Positions 1 through 8,581 of a stretch of DNA of 64,000 nucleotides are shown in pieces. The DNA lies in NCBI RefSeq assembly GCF_000517425.1, contig NZ_CP006569.1, positions 124,001 to 188,000 of the forward strand. The letters run 5' to 3'. Position 1 is the stretch's first letter, and every line of letters starts with the position of its first letter. A program made the position numbers and the translations under genes. A model generated the notes under the pieces. The model had not been told where the DNA came from. It saw only the letters and a list, made by a program, of their open reading frames with translations, and searched no databases. This DNA is from Sodalis praecaptivus (GTDB lineage: Bacteria > Pseudomonadota > Gammaproteobacteria > Enterobacterales > Enterobacteriaceae).

Positions 1-719
1 GTGAGCTGTGGCCATGCCGCCTCGAAGCAGGAAACGCCGCCGGCCAGAGGGTAGCGCAGGCGATAGCGCTTCAGCCGCCAACCGCTCAGGGTAAGCGGCT
101 CCTGCGGCGTAATCGACCGCGGTTGATAAGGCTGGGGGCGAAAGGCCACCGGCGTCGGCGGCGCTTCGGCGCTGGCGGCAGCCAAATCGGCTAGACAGCC
201 TGCGACATCGCGGATGGCGGCAAAGCGGTCGACGAGCACGGTTTCGGTGCGGTGTTTTAATTCGGCGCTGCTGAGGGTTTGACCGCCATGGCGCATAGGA
301 AATGTGAGTGTGGCTTCAGTGACAAAAGTAACCTGATATCCCAGATCGGACGCCACCCGGGCGGTGGTTTCACAGCATTGCTCGGTGCGCAGGCCGGCAA
401 TAATCAGCCGCGAAATGCCCTGTTCCTGCAACCATTCATGCAGACCGGAGTCGGTCAGGGCATTATGCACGCGCTTGGTGATGCGGACATCGGCCTGATG
501 GCGCAGAAACGTCATCGGTTTCACCCAGCCTGAGTCTGGATGAAAGGGGCCGCTGTCGGCGGTGTGAAAGACATCCACCAGCGCCACGCCGCGCTCCCGG
601 CATTGATCAATCAGCTCCAGCAATGCCTGCTGGAAGGCCGGTAATTCGGCTTCCGACCAGAATGGACGATGTTCAAATGATTGCTGAACATCGATGATCA
701 ATAATGCGCTCTGTGCCAT
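1..719 (-). CDS. Isochorismatase-family cysteine hydrolase with C-terminal extension (partial)
   Basis: The frame is open from an ATG at 719 to the left edge (239 codons seen), so the C-terminus is missing. The start MAQSALLIIDVQ carries the first catalytic Asp of the isochorismatase/nicotinamidase fold. A Lys in ITKRVHNAL and the Cys in GLRTEQCCETTAR complete the usual D-K-C triad. Members hydrolyse amides or vinyl ethers in the cytoplasm, and the substrate here cannot be told. The hydrolase fold normally ends near residue 180. Here a Pro-rich linker (around SAEAPPTPVAFRP) leads into at least 55 further residues of unknown type, including SGWRLKRYRLRYP, so the protein may be a fusion. Confidence 0.8.
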   Translation of the reverse strand, partial: MAQSALLIIDVQQSFEHRPFWSEAELPAFQQALLELIDQCRERGVALVDVFHTADSGPFHPDSGWVKPMTFLRHQADVRITKRVHNALTDSGLHEWLQEQGISRLIIAGLRTEQCCETTARVASDLGYQVTFVTEATLTFPMRHGGQTLSSAELKHRTETVLVDRFAAIRDVAGCLADLAAASAEAPPTPVAFRPQPYQPRSITPQEPLTLSGWRLKRYRLRYPLAGGVSCFEAAWPQL

Positions 720-1057
720 TTTCGGACTCCTGCTATTCGCTGTGTGGCCTATAGTGCCGCAGTCTGGTCATAAGCGACAGGCTAAAAATGGACATAACGG
801 AGCCGATTTGGGACCGGTGTTGGGCCTGTGTCCCGACGACGCGCTCCCGAGGAGACGTCTGACCGGCATGCGTGGTCAGAGAGGGGCTATAGGGTATACC
901 GCGTCTTGGGCCGGCGGTTAACCTTGCGCCCTGTCGGGCGGGGCGTTAGCCGGAGTGATGACGGCGGCCAGGGTGAGTCGATTGACGAGCGTTGAGGCAG
1001 GCACGAAGGGCGCACGCCGTCTAGGCCAGCCTTAAGTCAACGGGGTGAACGGACGGG
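720..1057. other. Intergenic stretch, no gene seen
   Basis: This 338-base gap lies between the start of the isochorismatase-family gene and the stop of the DJ-1 family gene. It must hold the promoter of the former. Open frames crossing it have no ribosome binding site and no recognisable protein content. I see no convincing terminator or repeat. Confidence 0.5.
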
Positions 1058-1657
1058 TTAACCAGGGCCGCTTGCGCTGCGCCAGTGATCGTAATAAATA
1101 TGCTCCGCCTGGAAGTCGGCCCGCTCGACGTCGCCGGTCAGGCGCGATGCCAGGGAGAACGCGAAGTCGAAAGCGACGCCCAATCCTTTACCGCTTAAAA
1201 GGTTACCGTCTTCGACGACCTTTTGATCCACATAGATGCCGTCGGCCACCTGCTGATAAAGGTCGCCAGAACAGACATAGCGGCGGCCGTTTAGCAGGCC
1301 ATTACCGCCCAGTACCCGTGCCGCGGCTGAGCAAAGCGGACAAACGAGCTTGCCGGCGGCATCGTGGCGTCGGATGAATTCCGCCACCTGCGGATTGGCA
1401 GCCAGATTGACCGTCCCCTCAGGGCCGCCTGGGATCACTACCGCATCGTAGAGGTCATTGGCGCGATTACTCAGCAGCGCATCCGCAAAAATACGGATGT
1501 CGTGATAGCTAAGCAATTCAAGACCCTCTTGGCAAGCCAGCTTTTCGACCGTAATATCCAGCCGCCGCAAGATATCAATGACGATGATCGCTTCCGCTTC
1601 TTCAAACCCCTGCGCCAGCAAAATGGCGACGCGTTTGCCTATCATATTAATGCTCAT
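1058..1657 (-). CDS. DJ-1/PfpI family protein
   Basis: The protein has 199 residues, the usual size for the YajL/ThiJ/PfpI group. The N-terminus has the beta strand and conserved acid of the family (VAILLAQGFEEAEA). VVIPGGPEGT around residues 73-82 is the typical glycine loop. The nucleophile elbow is LVCPLCSAAARVL, with Cys106 and Cys109; by alignment to the family motif Cys109 is the likely reactive thiol. Family members act as glyoxalases, deglycases or redox chaperones in the cytoplasm. A second in-frame ATG at 1645 is slightly better spaced from an AGGA sequence and could be the real start. Nearby VOC, nitroreductase and Ohr genes fit an electrophile or oxidant stress setting. Confidence 0.85.
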   Translation of the reverse strand: MSINMIGKRVAILLAQGFEEAEAIIVIDILRRLDITVEKLACQEGLELLSYHDIRIFADALLSNRANDLYDAVVIPGGPEGTVNLAANPQVAEFIRRHDAAGKLVCPLCSAAARVLGGNGLLNGRRYVCSGDLYQQVADGIYVDQKVVEDGNLLSGKGLGVAFDFAFSLASRLTGDVERADFQAEHIYYDHWRSASGPG

Positions 1658-1892
1658 CCTGTATACCTAATGCCTGGTCATCAAGAATAGCACGGTGATT
1701 TATAAAAAATAGAACGTGGTTTCAAAAACGGAAAGAAGATCGCAGAAATACCGTGGCGGCCTGTCTTCGCCGCGCTGCCCGCCACACCAGAGCGCGCCGC
1801 TCGCCAGACGCCGTGATCCTACTGTGGCCGGGGTAGCGTACCGGGCGTGAAGGCGAGGGCCAATCCCCCGACCACTGCCCATCGCGCTAAGG

Positions 1893-2249
1893 TCAATTTT
1901 CCGTCCACACGCCCAGAATATAGCCGTCCAGATCCTTAAAATGGAAACGCTGGCCGCCCGGGAAGGCAAAAATGGGCTGAACAATTTCCGCTCCTGCGGC
2001 CTGTAGTTTGTCGCGGGTTTCTTGCAGGTTGGCTGCATAAAATACCACCAGTGGACCGCCCCCGGGCGTCACCGCTTCGGTGGAGCTAAATCCTCCGGTG
2101 ATGCGGCCATCGGAAAACTCGGTATACGTGGGGCCGTAATCGGTAAACAGCCAGCCAAATACCTCGCCGTAAAAACGTTTACTGCGCGCGATATCGCTGA
2201 CGTTGAACTCGATATAGTCCACTTGGCCGTTAGCGCCGATCTCTTGCAT
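1893..2249 (-). CDS. VOC family (glyoxalase-fold) protein
   Basis: A 118-residue single vicinal-oxygen-chelate protein. It begins with the beta-alpha-beta unit VDYIEFNVSDIARSKRFY and closes with FHFKDLDGYILGVW, where the D-P/L-DGY type ending is typical of the superfamily. GGAG stands upstream of the ATG at 2249. Such small VOC proteins bind a metal and act on, or bind, small electrophiles; the substrate cannot be read from the sequence. A second VOC gene lies at 4012-4404 and shares the VSDIARSK-FY start motif. Confidence 0.85.
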   Translation of the reverse strand: MQEIGANGQVDYIEFNVSDIARSKRFYGEVFGWLFTDYGPTYTEFSDGRITGGFSSTEAVTPGGGPLVVFYAANLQETRDKLQAAGAEIVQPIFAFPGGQRFHFKDLDGYILGVWTEN

Positions 2250-2488
2250 AGTCTGATCTCCGTTTGCGATGACATTTTCTCAGTATGGCGCAGGGCCGGT
2301 TTTCCCGCAGGGCAAGGTGTAAAATCGGCAAAAAAATCGTCTTTTCGTTGGATAACGGTTAAACCTGTGCGTTGCAACCTCCGTGTATATCAGCGCTAAC
2401 GTGCTCATGTCAGGCGGCCGCGCAGCGATTCAGCCGGCCGACTGTGTTGTTTTGTATGGATAATCTGATTAATCAAAGGATAGAGAGT

Positions 2489-4015
2489 ATGTCTCAGGTT
2501 AATGCTGCGCTGCACTGTTTACTCCCCTGTCTGTTTCGCGAGAGGCCGCCGCACGACGAACACTCCCCGGCGGCCAGGCGTGTCGGGGTCGTCCATCATG
2601 GAGGCCCGCTCGCGTTGCCGCGTGCGGAAAATCCCCTGTTGCGCTCGGTGGTAGCCAGAGGGCAAACGGTGCCGATGGGCCGGGGACGGCACAGTTTCAC
2701 CGCAAGACGCAGCGGTCAGGGCATGATTGTTACCGGCAGTTGGCGGCGTCAAGGCAGCGATCGGCATACCGGCAGCGCGTCAGCGTCAGGGATAGCAAAC
2801 GGCGGCTACGAAGGGACCCCGCCGCCGACGCTGAGAAACTCGCCGGCTGCGCTGTCGACGGCCTCGCCGGTGCCGGAGGGCAGGCTGCAAATCAATGTGA
2901 TTTACGGGCATGATCTCAGGGCGCGCGCCTGGCGATCCTGTACGCCGCCGCGTTATTTGCCGGATAGCGCACCGCGCGGCGAAGGGCAATCGGACGAAAA
3001 TCGGGGCTCACCGAGCACCAGCAGCGCGTCATCCGACCGCTCTGCTCCAGAGCGTCAGGCGGTAGCGGTAGCGCCGCACGGGCGCCGAGTGGAAGACGGT
3101 CGCCAGTCCCCCTCGCTGCCTTTAAACATCCGGGCATTGGCACAAAGAGGAGAGAATCGATTCCATGGCTACACCTGCCCGGCGACCTCGTCGGGACGGC
3201 TTTCGCCCGTGCAAACCAGATTGAATCGCCTATTGGCCCCGCGCGTCTCGCCGGCATCGGTGGAGAGCGGCTGGTTGCAAACGCTTTCGAGCGCCCTGTT
3301 CGAGGAACGACAAAGCCGTAGCCGCTTTGCCATCGCGGTTGCCGAACATAGCCTCCAGCAGCTGTTCACGCTGGCGGGCAATCAGGCGCGGCTGGTTAAA
3401 AAACGCTTTCGGCCTATCGCCAGCGGCGCGATAGGCGATACGTTGCTGCAGTTGGCGCATTTGCACTTTGTAGTATGGCAATTCCTGACTGAAAACGACC
3501 AGCGCGCAGCAAGCGCGTTGAGCGTGAAATACCAGTGTTTTATGTGCTTGCTGGGCAAAAAGCTCGGCGCAGATCCCCTTACGCGGCAATCGGCGTTTGA
3601 TCCAAAAGTGGCGCTAACGGGCGCCCACTATCAAGAGATGACCGCGCTAATGAACGAGCTGCGTCTGGTGGTGCTGGAACTGTTCGATTACAACCTGTTC
3701 GGCCCGGGAAACTACATTTTACGGCTGCGCGGTCTGCCCTTCCTCAACCATCTGGAAGCGTTGTATGCCCAGGCCCGAGGCATTGAGCGTAAAGAGAGGG
3801 AGTTGCTGCAAGAGTTTGTCTCGGCGGATCAGCTTCTGCGCTTGAAACTTCAGCGCGATCAGGATTTGCAGAGCGGCGACATGATGAATGGCCGCGGCTA
3901 TATTATGGCAGTAGGGCAAGATATTCGTTTTATCTGCGGCATGGGCATGTTGACCGCCAGCGCCGCGCTGATGAGCGAGCGGCGCCGTGCAAACGTGTTA
4001 CATCCCGCCCACTAA
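2489..4015 (+). CDS. Unrecognised 508-residue protein with disordered N-half and helical C-half
   Basis: I do not recognise this gene. The frame is open from 2372, but the ATG at 2489 has an AAAGGATAGAGAGT leader and is preferred; the ATG at 2456 is an alternative. Residues 1 to about 260 are rich in Arg, Ser, Pro, Gly and Ala with no fold visible, and look disordered. From residue 262 (WLQTLSSALFEER) to the end the sequence becomes amphipathic and helical, with regular Leu spacing and a hydrophobic stretch near the C-terminus (FICGMGMLTASAALM). There is no signal peptide. Its stop overlaps the stop of the convergent VOC gene. A disordered Ser/Pro-rich N-terminus before a helical domain resembles secreted effectors, but no family motif supports that. 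The N-half could also be partly spurious, as several frames are open there. Confidence 0.55.
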   Translation: MSQVNAALHCLLPCLFRERPPHDEHSPAARRVGVVHHGGPLALPRAENPLLRSVVARGQTVPMGRGRHSFTARRSGQGMIVTGSWRRQGSDRHTGSASASGIANGGYEGTPPPTLRNSPAALSTASPVPEGRLQINVIYGHDLRARAWRSCTPPRYLPDSAPRGEGQSDENRGSPSTSSASSDRSAPERQAVAVAPHGRRVEDGRQSPSLPLNIRALAQRGENRFHGYTCPATSSGRLSPVQTRLNRLLAPRVSPASVESGWLQTLSSALFEERQSRSRFAIAVAEHSLQQLFTLAGNQARLVKKRFRPIASGAIGDTLLQLAHLHFVVWQFLTENDQRAASALSVKYQCFMCLLGKKLGADPLTRQSAFDPKVALTGAHYQEMTALMNELRLVVLELFDYNLFGPGNYILRLRGLPFLNHLEALYAQARGIERKERELLQEFVSADQLLRLKLQRDQDLQSGDMMNGRGYIMAVGQDIRFICGMGMLTASAALMSERRRANVLHPAH

Positions 4016-4404
4016 CCGTAATGCATGCCCTCAAGCTTCATGCCGTCGGGATCAAGGAAAAACACGGCATAATAATCGGGGTAATATTCGCCGGCGGGGT
4101 CGACGATGGTCGCGCCGTGCTGCTCAAGCCAACGCTGGAGCGCATCCACATCCTGCCGGCTTTTAAGCGACCAGGCGTAATGGTGGAAGCCGATATCCCC
4201 TTTTCGGTACGGGTGCTTGGCACCCTGCGCGTCGGCCTGGTAAATCCAAAACCGGCCGGACGCGTGACGCCACCCCATGGCGTTGTCCATCTCATCCATG
4301 ACCTCGAAGCCAAGAAACGCAAAGAGTTGGCGATAAAAGTGCTTAGAGCGCGCGATATCGCTGACGCTTATCACCAGATGATCGACGGCCTGTACTCGGG
4401 ACAT
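4012..4404 (-). CDS. VOC family (glyoxalase-fold) protein
   Basis: A 130-residue VOC protein starting VQAVDHLVISVSDIARSKHFY and ending YAVFFLDPDGMKLEGMHYG. The FLDPDG-K-E ending is the classical glyoxalase/bleomycin-resistance C-terminal motif, with the Glu as likely metal ligand; the His in VDHL and HHYAW are other candidate ligands. GGAGGAAG precedes the ATG. The stop codon overlaps the stop of the convergent gene at 2489-4015. The substrate is unknown. Confidence 0.88.
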   Translation of the reverse strand: MSRVQAVDHLVISVSDIARSKHFYRQLFAFLGFEVMDEMDNAMGWRHASGRFWIYQADAQGAKHPYRKGDIGFHHYAWSLKSRQDVDALQRWLEQHGATIVDPAGEYYPDYYAVFFLDPDGMKLEGMHYG

Positions 4405-4440
4405 AGTCTCTTCCTCCGCTTATCGAGGGCTGCGGGACGG

Positions 4441-4971
4441 TTATGCCTGTTCGGCGTTATGCCAAAGCGTGGTGATGCCGCCGCGATCGCCGCTTAACGG
4501 ATCGGTCGCCGGCAGCGGCACTTGGGCGACTCTGGCGCGCGCTGGGTCCAAATTTGTCGCGTCGTCGCGATACAAATCGGCGCTAACGTCCGGCGGATAG
4601 GCGCCCACCACCATGAAATCCGCGCTGGTGTCGATAGCTTTATGACCCACGCCGGCTGGGATCAGCACCACATCCCCTATTGCGAGGGTCACCAACGGCC
4701 CGGTTTCGCCGCCCAGTTGAATTTGCGCCTGGCCGGCGTAAACGCCGAGCAACTCATGGGTATTGCTGTGGAAATGGGTAAACGGATAGATGCCGTAGCG
4801 CCACTGCGCCGGCCAGCCGTTCGCGGCGAAATGCCTCTCCAGCCACACCGCGGGATGGTGTGTCCCCCCTGGAATGACCCCGCGGTAGATCACTACCGGT
4901 AAGAGATTGTTGGGCACGCCGTTGGCGGCTTCGGCCAAGGAAAGCGTTTCAATTTTCATAGCGCGTGACAT
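4441..4971 (-). CDS. Cupin-domain protein (YjlB-like)
   Basis: A 176-residue protein with one cupin barrel. Metal-site residues are visible in FTHFHSNTHELLGVYAG (two His and a Glu, first cupin motif) and in GDVVLIPAGVGHKAI (second motif with its Pro-Gly and His). It resembles the small YjlB-type cupins, whose role is unknown. The ATG at 4971 and the ATG at 4959 (MKIETLSL) are both possible starts, and neither has a strong ribosome binding site. It lies 36 bases downstream of the VOC gene start and in the same direction, so the two may be co-transcribed. Confidence 0.8.
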   Translation of the reverse strand: MSRAMKIETLSLAEAANGVPNNLLPVVIYRGVIPGGTHHPAVWLERHFAANGWPAQWRYGIYPFTHFHSNTHELLGVYAGQAQIQLGGETGPLVTLAIGDVVLIPAGVGHKAIDTSADFMVVGAYPPDVSADLYRDDATNLDPARARVAQVPLPATDPLSGDRGGITTLWHNAEQA

Positions 4972-5122
4972 TCAGAATTTTTGCGTAAAGTCCTATCAGC
5001 ATAGTCAACATTTTGCGCCAAGGGGATGATTTACAGAGCACGCTAATAAGGCTTAAGCTATTCAATGAATTATGATGGCTGGCGTATGCCGCTTTTCTCT
5101 TATCTTTTGCAGGAGCTCCATT

Positions 5123-5722
5123 ATGAGTAATGCTTTTATCGACGCCATTGCTGCGCGCCGCTCCATTTATGCCCTCGGCAAGAACGTATCGCTGTCGTCG
5201 GACGCCATTACCGCGCTGGTGAAAGAGGCGGTGAAGCACAGCCCCTCGTCGTTTAACTCGCAAAGCTCGCGCGTGGTGGTGTTGTTTGGTCACGCGCATG
5301 AAACCCTATGGGACATCGTCAAAAGCACGTTGAAAAAGATCGTGCCGGCGGAAGCCTTTGGCGCTACCGAAAACAAACTGTCGTCCTTTGCCGCCGGTGC
5401 CGGTACGATTTTGTTTTTTGAAGACACCACGGTTATTGATGAACTGCAAAAACAATTTGCCGCCTATGCCGATAACTTCCCGATCTGGTCAGAACACTCC
5501 ACCGGGATTGCGCAGTTCGCCGTCTGGAGCGCCCTGGCCCAGGAGAAGATCGGCGCCAGCCTGCAACACTATAATCCGCTCATCGATGATGAGGTCAAAG
5601 CCACGTGGCATCTGCCGGCGAGCTGGAAATTGCGGGCGCAAATGCCGTTTGGTTCCATTGAAAACCCCGCCGGCGAAAAGACCTATATTTCCGATGAAAC
5701 CCGCTTCAAAGTATTCAAATAG
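5123..5722 (+). CDS. Nitroreductase family protein
   Basis: The ATG at 5123 follows GCAGGAGCTCCATT and starts MSNAFIDAIAARRSIYALG, the usual FMN-binding first helix with its Arg-Arg-Ser. The protein has 199 residues. Other family features are HSPSSFNSQSSRVVVLFG, the helix with GIAQFAVWSALAQEKIGASLQHYNP and the terminal FGSIENPAGEKTYI. It matches the HdrR/oxidoreductase-like subgroup, which reduces nitro compounds or quinones with NAD(P)H in the cytoplasm. It is divergent from the cupin gene, with a 151-base shared promoter region. Confidence 0.88.
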   Translation: MSNAFIDAIAARRSIYALGKNVSLSSDAITALVKEAVKHSPSSFNSQSSRVVVLFGHAHETLWDIVKSTLKKIVPAEAFGATENKLSSFAAGAGTILFFEDTTVIDELQKQFAAYADNFPIWSEHSTGIAQFAVWSALAQEKIGASLQHYNPLIDDEVKATWHLPASWKLRAQMPFGSIENPAGEKTYISDETRFKVFK

Positions 5723-5730
5723 TCGGCGGT

Positions 5731-5775
5731 GGCCGGCTTAACGGGACTGGCCTGCGCGCCGGTCTTTTTTTTCCC
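5731..5775 (+). terminator. Possible terminator after the nitroreductase gene
   Basis: GGCCGGC pairs with GCCGGTC (one wobble pair) across a loop of about 20 bases and is followed by eight T. The long loop makes this only a moderate candidate. Confidence 0.4.
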
Positions 5776-5937
5776 CCCTCGGCAATGGCGGTTTTACTTT
5801 CGCGCGATGCGGCTATAGTTATAGTCCAGGCCGGATAAAAAACAGACGATTCCGAACGGAATCGGCGCCGCAGACGTGGGATATTACCCGTCAGGGGGCG
5901 CCGGTTTCACCCGCAAACCGACAGGAGGAGAGCAGCA

Positions 5938-6030
5938 ATGACCCGAATTCTGATAGTGTTTTTATTTTTTATCGCCGTGTGTGCCGGCGTGATGGTGGTA
6001 CAAATGGGCGGCCATTATCCGTGGATCTAA
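5938..6030 (+). CDS. Small hydrophobic peptide, 30 residues
   Basis: An ATG preceded by ACAGGAGGAGAGCAGCA, a very strong ribosome binding site, opens a 30-codon frame reading MTRILIVFLFFIAVCAGVMV and then VQMGGHYPWI. The first 22 residues form one transmembrane helix after a single Arg, and the short tail is polar/aromatic. The site and the helix together argue for a real small membrane protein of unknown function. It is convergent with mdtG, whose stop is 16 bases away. Confidence 0.6.
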   Translation: MTRILIVFLFFIAVCAGVMVVQMGGHYPWI

Positions 6031-6046
6031 ATTCAGGCCGCTGCCT

Positions 6047-7255
6047 TCAGACGGATTTCTGCTCGCGCGCGGCGCCGAGTTTGCGCATACCGGCATGTAG
6101 CTGCCAGGTGTTTATCAGCACCAGCGCGGCGGTGGCGATGAAGACCCAGCGAAAGCCCAGCAGCGCTGAAATGCTGGAGCCCACCAGCGGGCCGGCGACG
6201 TTCCCCAAATACATAAACGACTGGTTATAGCCGAAAATACGGCCGGTTACCTGATCGCTTGAATACTTCAGCAGCAAAGTTTGAACCGCCGGCATCAATG
6301 CGCCTTCCGCAAACCCCATCATGAAACGTAACGCTCCTAATTGCAGCGGCGTTCTGACCAGCGCCATGATGCAAAACAGCGCAATCAGGCAGCCCAGCGC
6401 GGTCATTAGGACGCGCGCCGTGCCGATACGATCCCCCAGCCGGCCAAGGCGCGGAGCGGCCAATAACGCCGACACCCCCGGCACCGCGGCAATGGCACCG
6501 CTGATAAACGCCAGATTATCGCGATTGGCGGACAGTTCTTTGATAAATAGGGTTAATATCGGGCTGATGGAGCTGTTGGTCAACTGTATCATCATGGTGG
6601 TGATGAACAGCGTCAGAATCAATCGCGGATAGGGCAGCGCGGCGAATACCGCACGCCCGTGCAGCTGATCGGCCTTTTTCACCCTCACCACGCGCTCTTT
6701 GATTAACAGCAACGTGACGAGAAAACTGACCGTCATCAGACCGGCGGTGATAAGAAAGACCACCCGCAGGCCGAGATGGTCGGCCATAAATCCGCCCAGC
6801 AGCGGGCCGATGATCACGCCGGAAACCTGGCCGGTCGACAGCGTGCCGAGCGCCCAGCCGCTTTTCTCCCGCGGCACCTGCGACGCCACCAGCGCCATGG
6901 CGTTGGGAATATATCCCGACGTCAGCCCCATCAGCGCGCGCAGCAGCAGCAATTGCCAAACGCTGGTGACGAAAGCCTGTAGGGCGATCACCACCGCCAT
7001 GCCAAGCGAGGCGCGCAGCAGCATCAGCTTGCGCCCGCGCCGGTCAGCCATACTGCCCCACAACGGTGACACGACGGCCGAGACCAAAAAGGTGGCGCTG
7101 AACACCATGCCGGACCAGAGACTCAGTGATTCGTGAGAGTGTACGCCGAGCTGTTCCACATACAGCGGCAAAAACGGCAGGATTTGGCTCATGGCCAGGC
7201 CGGTAAAAAAACATCCCAGCCAAACGGAGATAATATTGACCTTCCAGGCTTCCAT
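6047..7255 (-). CDS. mdtG: Multidrug efflux MFS transporter MdtG
   Basis: The protein has 402 residues and about 12 predicted membrane helices. It aligns from memory along its length with E. coli MdtG (408 residues), sharing VAWLGCF/VWLGCF, PFLPLYVEQLGV, GWALGTLSTG, APRLGRLGDRIG, LMPAVQTLLL and AGRIFSYNQSF/TGRIFGYNQSF. The MFS motif A is GSMADRRGRK between helices 2 and 3. In E. coli the protein exports fosfomycin and deoxycholate using the proton gradient. The N-terminus is a few residues shorter than in E. coli, and no strong ribosome binding site precedes the ATG at 7255. Confidence 0.9.
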   Translation of the reverse strand: MEAWKVNIISVWLGCFFTGLAMSQILPFLPLYVEQLGVHSHESLSLWSGMVFSATFLVSAVVSPLWGSMADRRGRKLMLLRASLGMAVVIALQAFVTSVWQLLLLRALMGLTSGYIPNAMALVASQVPREKSGWALGTLSTGQVSGVIIGPLLGGFMADHLGLRVVFLITAGLMTVSFLVTLLLIKERVVRVKKADQLHGRAVFAALPYPRLILTLFITTMMIQLTNSSISPILTLFIKELSANRDNLAFISGAIAAVPGVSALLAAPRLGRLGDRIGTARVLMTALGCLIALFCIMALVRTPLQLGALRFMMGFAEGALMPAVQTLLLKYSSDQVTGRIFGYNQSFMYLGNVAGPLVGSSISALLGFRWVFIATAALVLINTWQLHAGMRKLGAAREQKSV

Positions 7256-7348
7256 ATTCAGTGCTTACGCCGCGCGAAAAGTAAGGTGGGAATATAGGGT
7301 ACCAGCTGTGCCCATGGCGCCCTATCGAAAATTTTCCCCGCGCTGTTT

Positions 7349-7957
7349 TTATCCGCCGGACAGCCGCCGGGCGCCGCCCTGATAGCTGACGGTTAATTGT
7401 TTAAACCACTCTTCGCTTATCAAATGAGGCGGCTGGCGTAATGTTTGCAGACCTTTGTCCAGCGTCCGCTCCGCTTCGCGCCAAAGACGGCTGTCGCCGC
7501 CGGATAACACCTCCAACTGCAGTTTTTTTTCTACGAGGTAGACGCTGGCGAAATCGGCGTCATAGCGAATAAGCGAGCAGGTATTATCAATAATATCCGC
7601 CAATTTAATGGTTTTGGCTTCATCGCAGGCGTTGGCTAAATGACGCAGGGCCGCCTGCTGTTTGACCACTCTGGAGGTAGGACCGGGGAAGGCCGGCAGC
7701 GTCAGCATGGCCACCAGTTCGGCCACCTCGACGCCGAACCGCTGCTGAATTTGCCCCAGGCTGACGCCGGTATCCTCGACGGTATCATGGAGCCAGGCGG
7801 CGGCCAGCATGGCTTCATTATGTGGCACCTGCCGCACCCACTCCACTACGGCGGCGGGGTGGATGATGTACGGCTCCTGGGTATATTTACGGCGCTGATC
7901 GCGTTTACCGTGGGCCTCGCGGGCAAAGCGTCGCGCTCGTTGCTCAAGTGTCGGCAT
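7349..7957 (-). CDS. HD-domain (p)ppGpp hydrolase-like protein
   Basis: The ATG at 7957 follows GGAGGGCATGCT and is preferred over an in-frame start 54 bases upstream. The product has 202 residues and consists of one HD domain: the metal-binding His is in PYIIHPAAVVEWV and the HD pair in AWLHDTVEDTGVS, and a later helix carries VKLADIIDN-type KTIKLADIIDNTCS. This layout is that of single-domain RelA/SpoT-like hydrolases (SAH/MESH1). No synthetase domain is present. Expected activity is Mn-dependent 3'-pyrophosphate removal from ppGpp or a related nucleotide in the cytoplasm. Confidence 0.8.
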   Translation of the reverse strand: MPTLEQRARRFAREAHGKRDQRRKYTQEPYIIHPAAVVEWVRQVPHNEAMLAAAWLHDTVEDTGVSLGQIQQRFGVEVAELVAMLTLPAFPGPTSRVVKQQAALRHLANACDEAKTIKLADIIDNTCSLIRYDADFASVYLVEKKLQLEVLSGGDSRLWREAERTLDKGLQTLRQPPHLISEEWFKQLTVSYQGGARRLSGG

Positions 7958-8035
7958 AGCATGCCCTCCGATTAACGTGCCGCTGGCGCGGAAAAAACCT
8001 AATAAAGTCATTATAGACCAAGAAATGACTTGCTA

Positions 8036-8056
8036 CTATATCGCGCGCTATCTATA
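8036..8056. promoter_or_regulatory. Candidate OhrR operator upstream of ohrR
   Basis: An imperfect palindrome with core ATCGCGCGCTAT lies 11 bases before the ohrR start. Read on the other strand its core is ATAGCGCGCGAT, which resembles ATAGCAAGCGAT before ohr (8586-8597). Shared sequence before both genes suggests a common operator. Confidence 0.4.
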
Positions 8057-8066
8057 ATTCTACCGT

Positions 8067-8525
8067 ATGAACACACCCGTGAAAAATAGTCAAAGCGACG
8101 TGCCGCTGCTGCTGGATCAGCAGTTCTGCTTTTCCCTTTATTCGGCCAATCTGGCGCTGAATAAGGTTTATCGCAAATTGTTGGCCAAGCTTAATCTGAC
8201 CTATCCCCAATACCTGGTGATGCTGGTGCTGTGGGAGCGGGATGCGCTGACGGTTTCGGAAATCGGCGATCGGCTATTTCTCGACTCCGCGACGCTGACG
8301 CCGTTGCTCAAACGTCTGGAAAGCGCGGGCCTGCTGGGGCGTTTTCGTTCCGCCGCCGACGAGCGGCAGGTGATCATTCGCTTAACCGATCAGGGGCGTT
8401 CGCTGCGCGCTTTGGCGGCCACCATCCCGGCGGAGGTGCTCTGCGCGTCGTCGTGCCGCGCCGATGAACTTGACGCGCTGAAACGTCAATTAGAGATTTT
8501 ACGCGGCCATTTGGCTCAGGGGTAA
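8067..8525 (+). CDS. ohrR: Organic hydroperoxide sensor OhrR (MarR family)
   Basis: A 152-residue MarR-fold repressor. The reactive Cys21 is in [14 protein letters not shown], the diagnostic OhrR position, and Cys126/Cys130 near the C-terminus can form the intersubunit disulfide, which places it in the two-cysteine subclass. The winged helix covers [21 protein letters not shown] and the wing [13 protein letters not shown]. Known role: reduced OhrR represses ohr and itself, and organic peroxides release it. It lies directly upstream of ohr in the same direction, with 132 bases between. Confidence 0.92.
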   Translation: MNTPVKNSQSDVPLLLDQQFCFSLYSANLALNKVYRKLLAKLNLTYPQYLVMLVLWERDALTVSEIGDRLFLDSATLTPLLKRLESAGLLGRFRSAADERQVIIRLTDQGRSLRALAATIPAEVLCASSCRADELDALKRQLEILRGHLAQG

Positions 8526-8581
8526 CGGGCGTCAGGACGCAGTGTTACCCTGCGCCATGAGACTGCAAAAAGCTGACGCAT

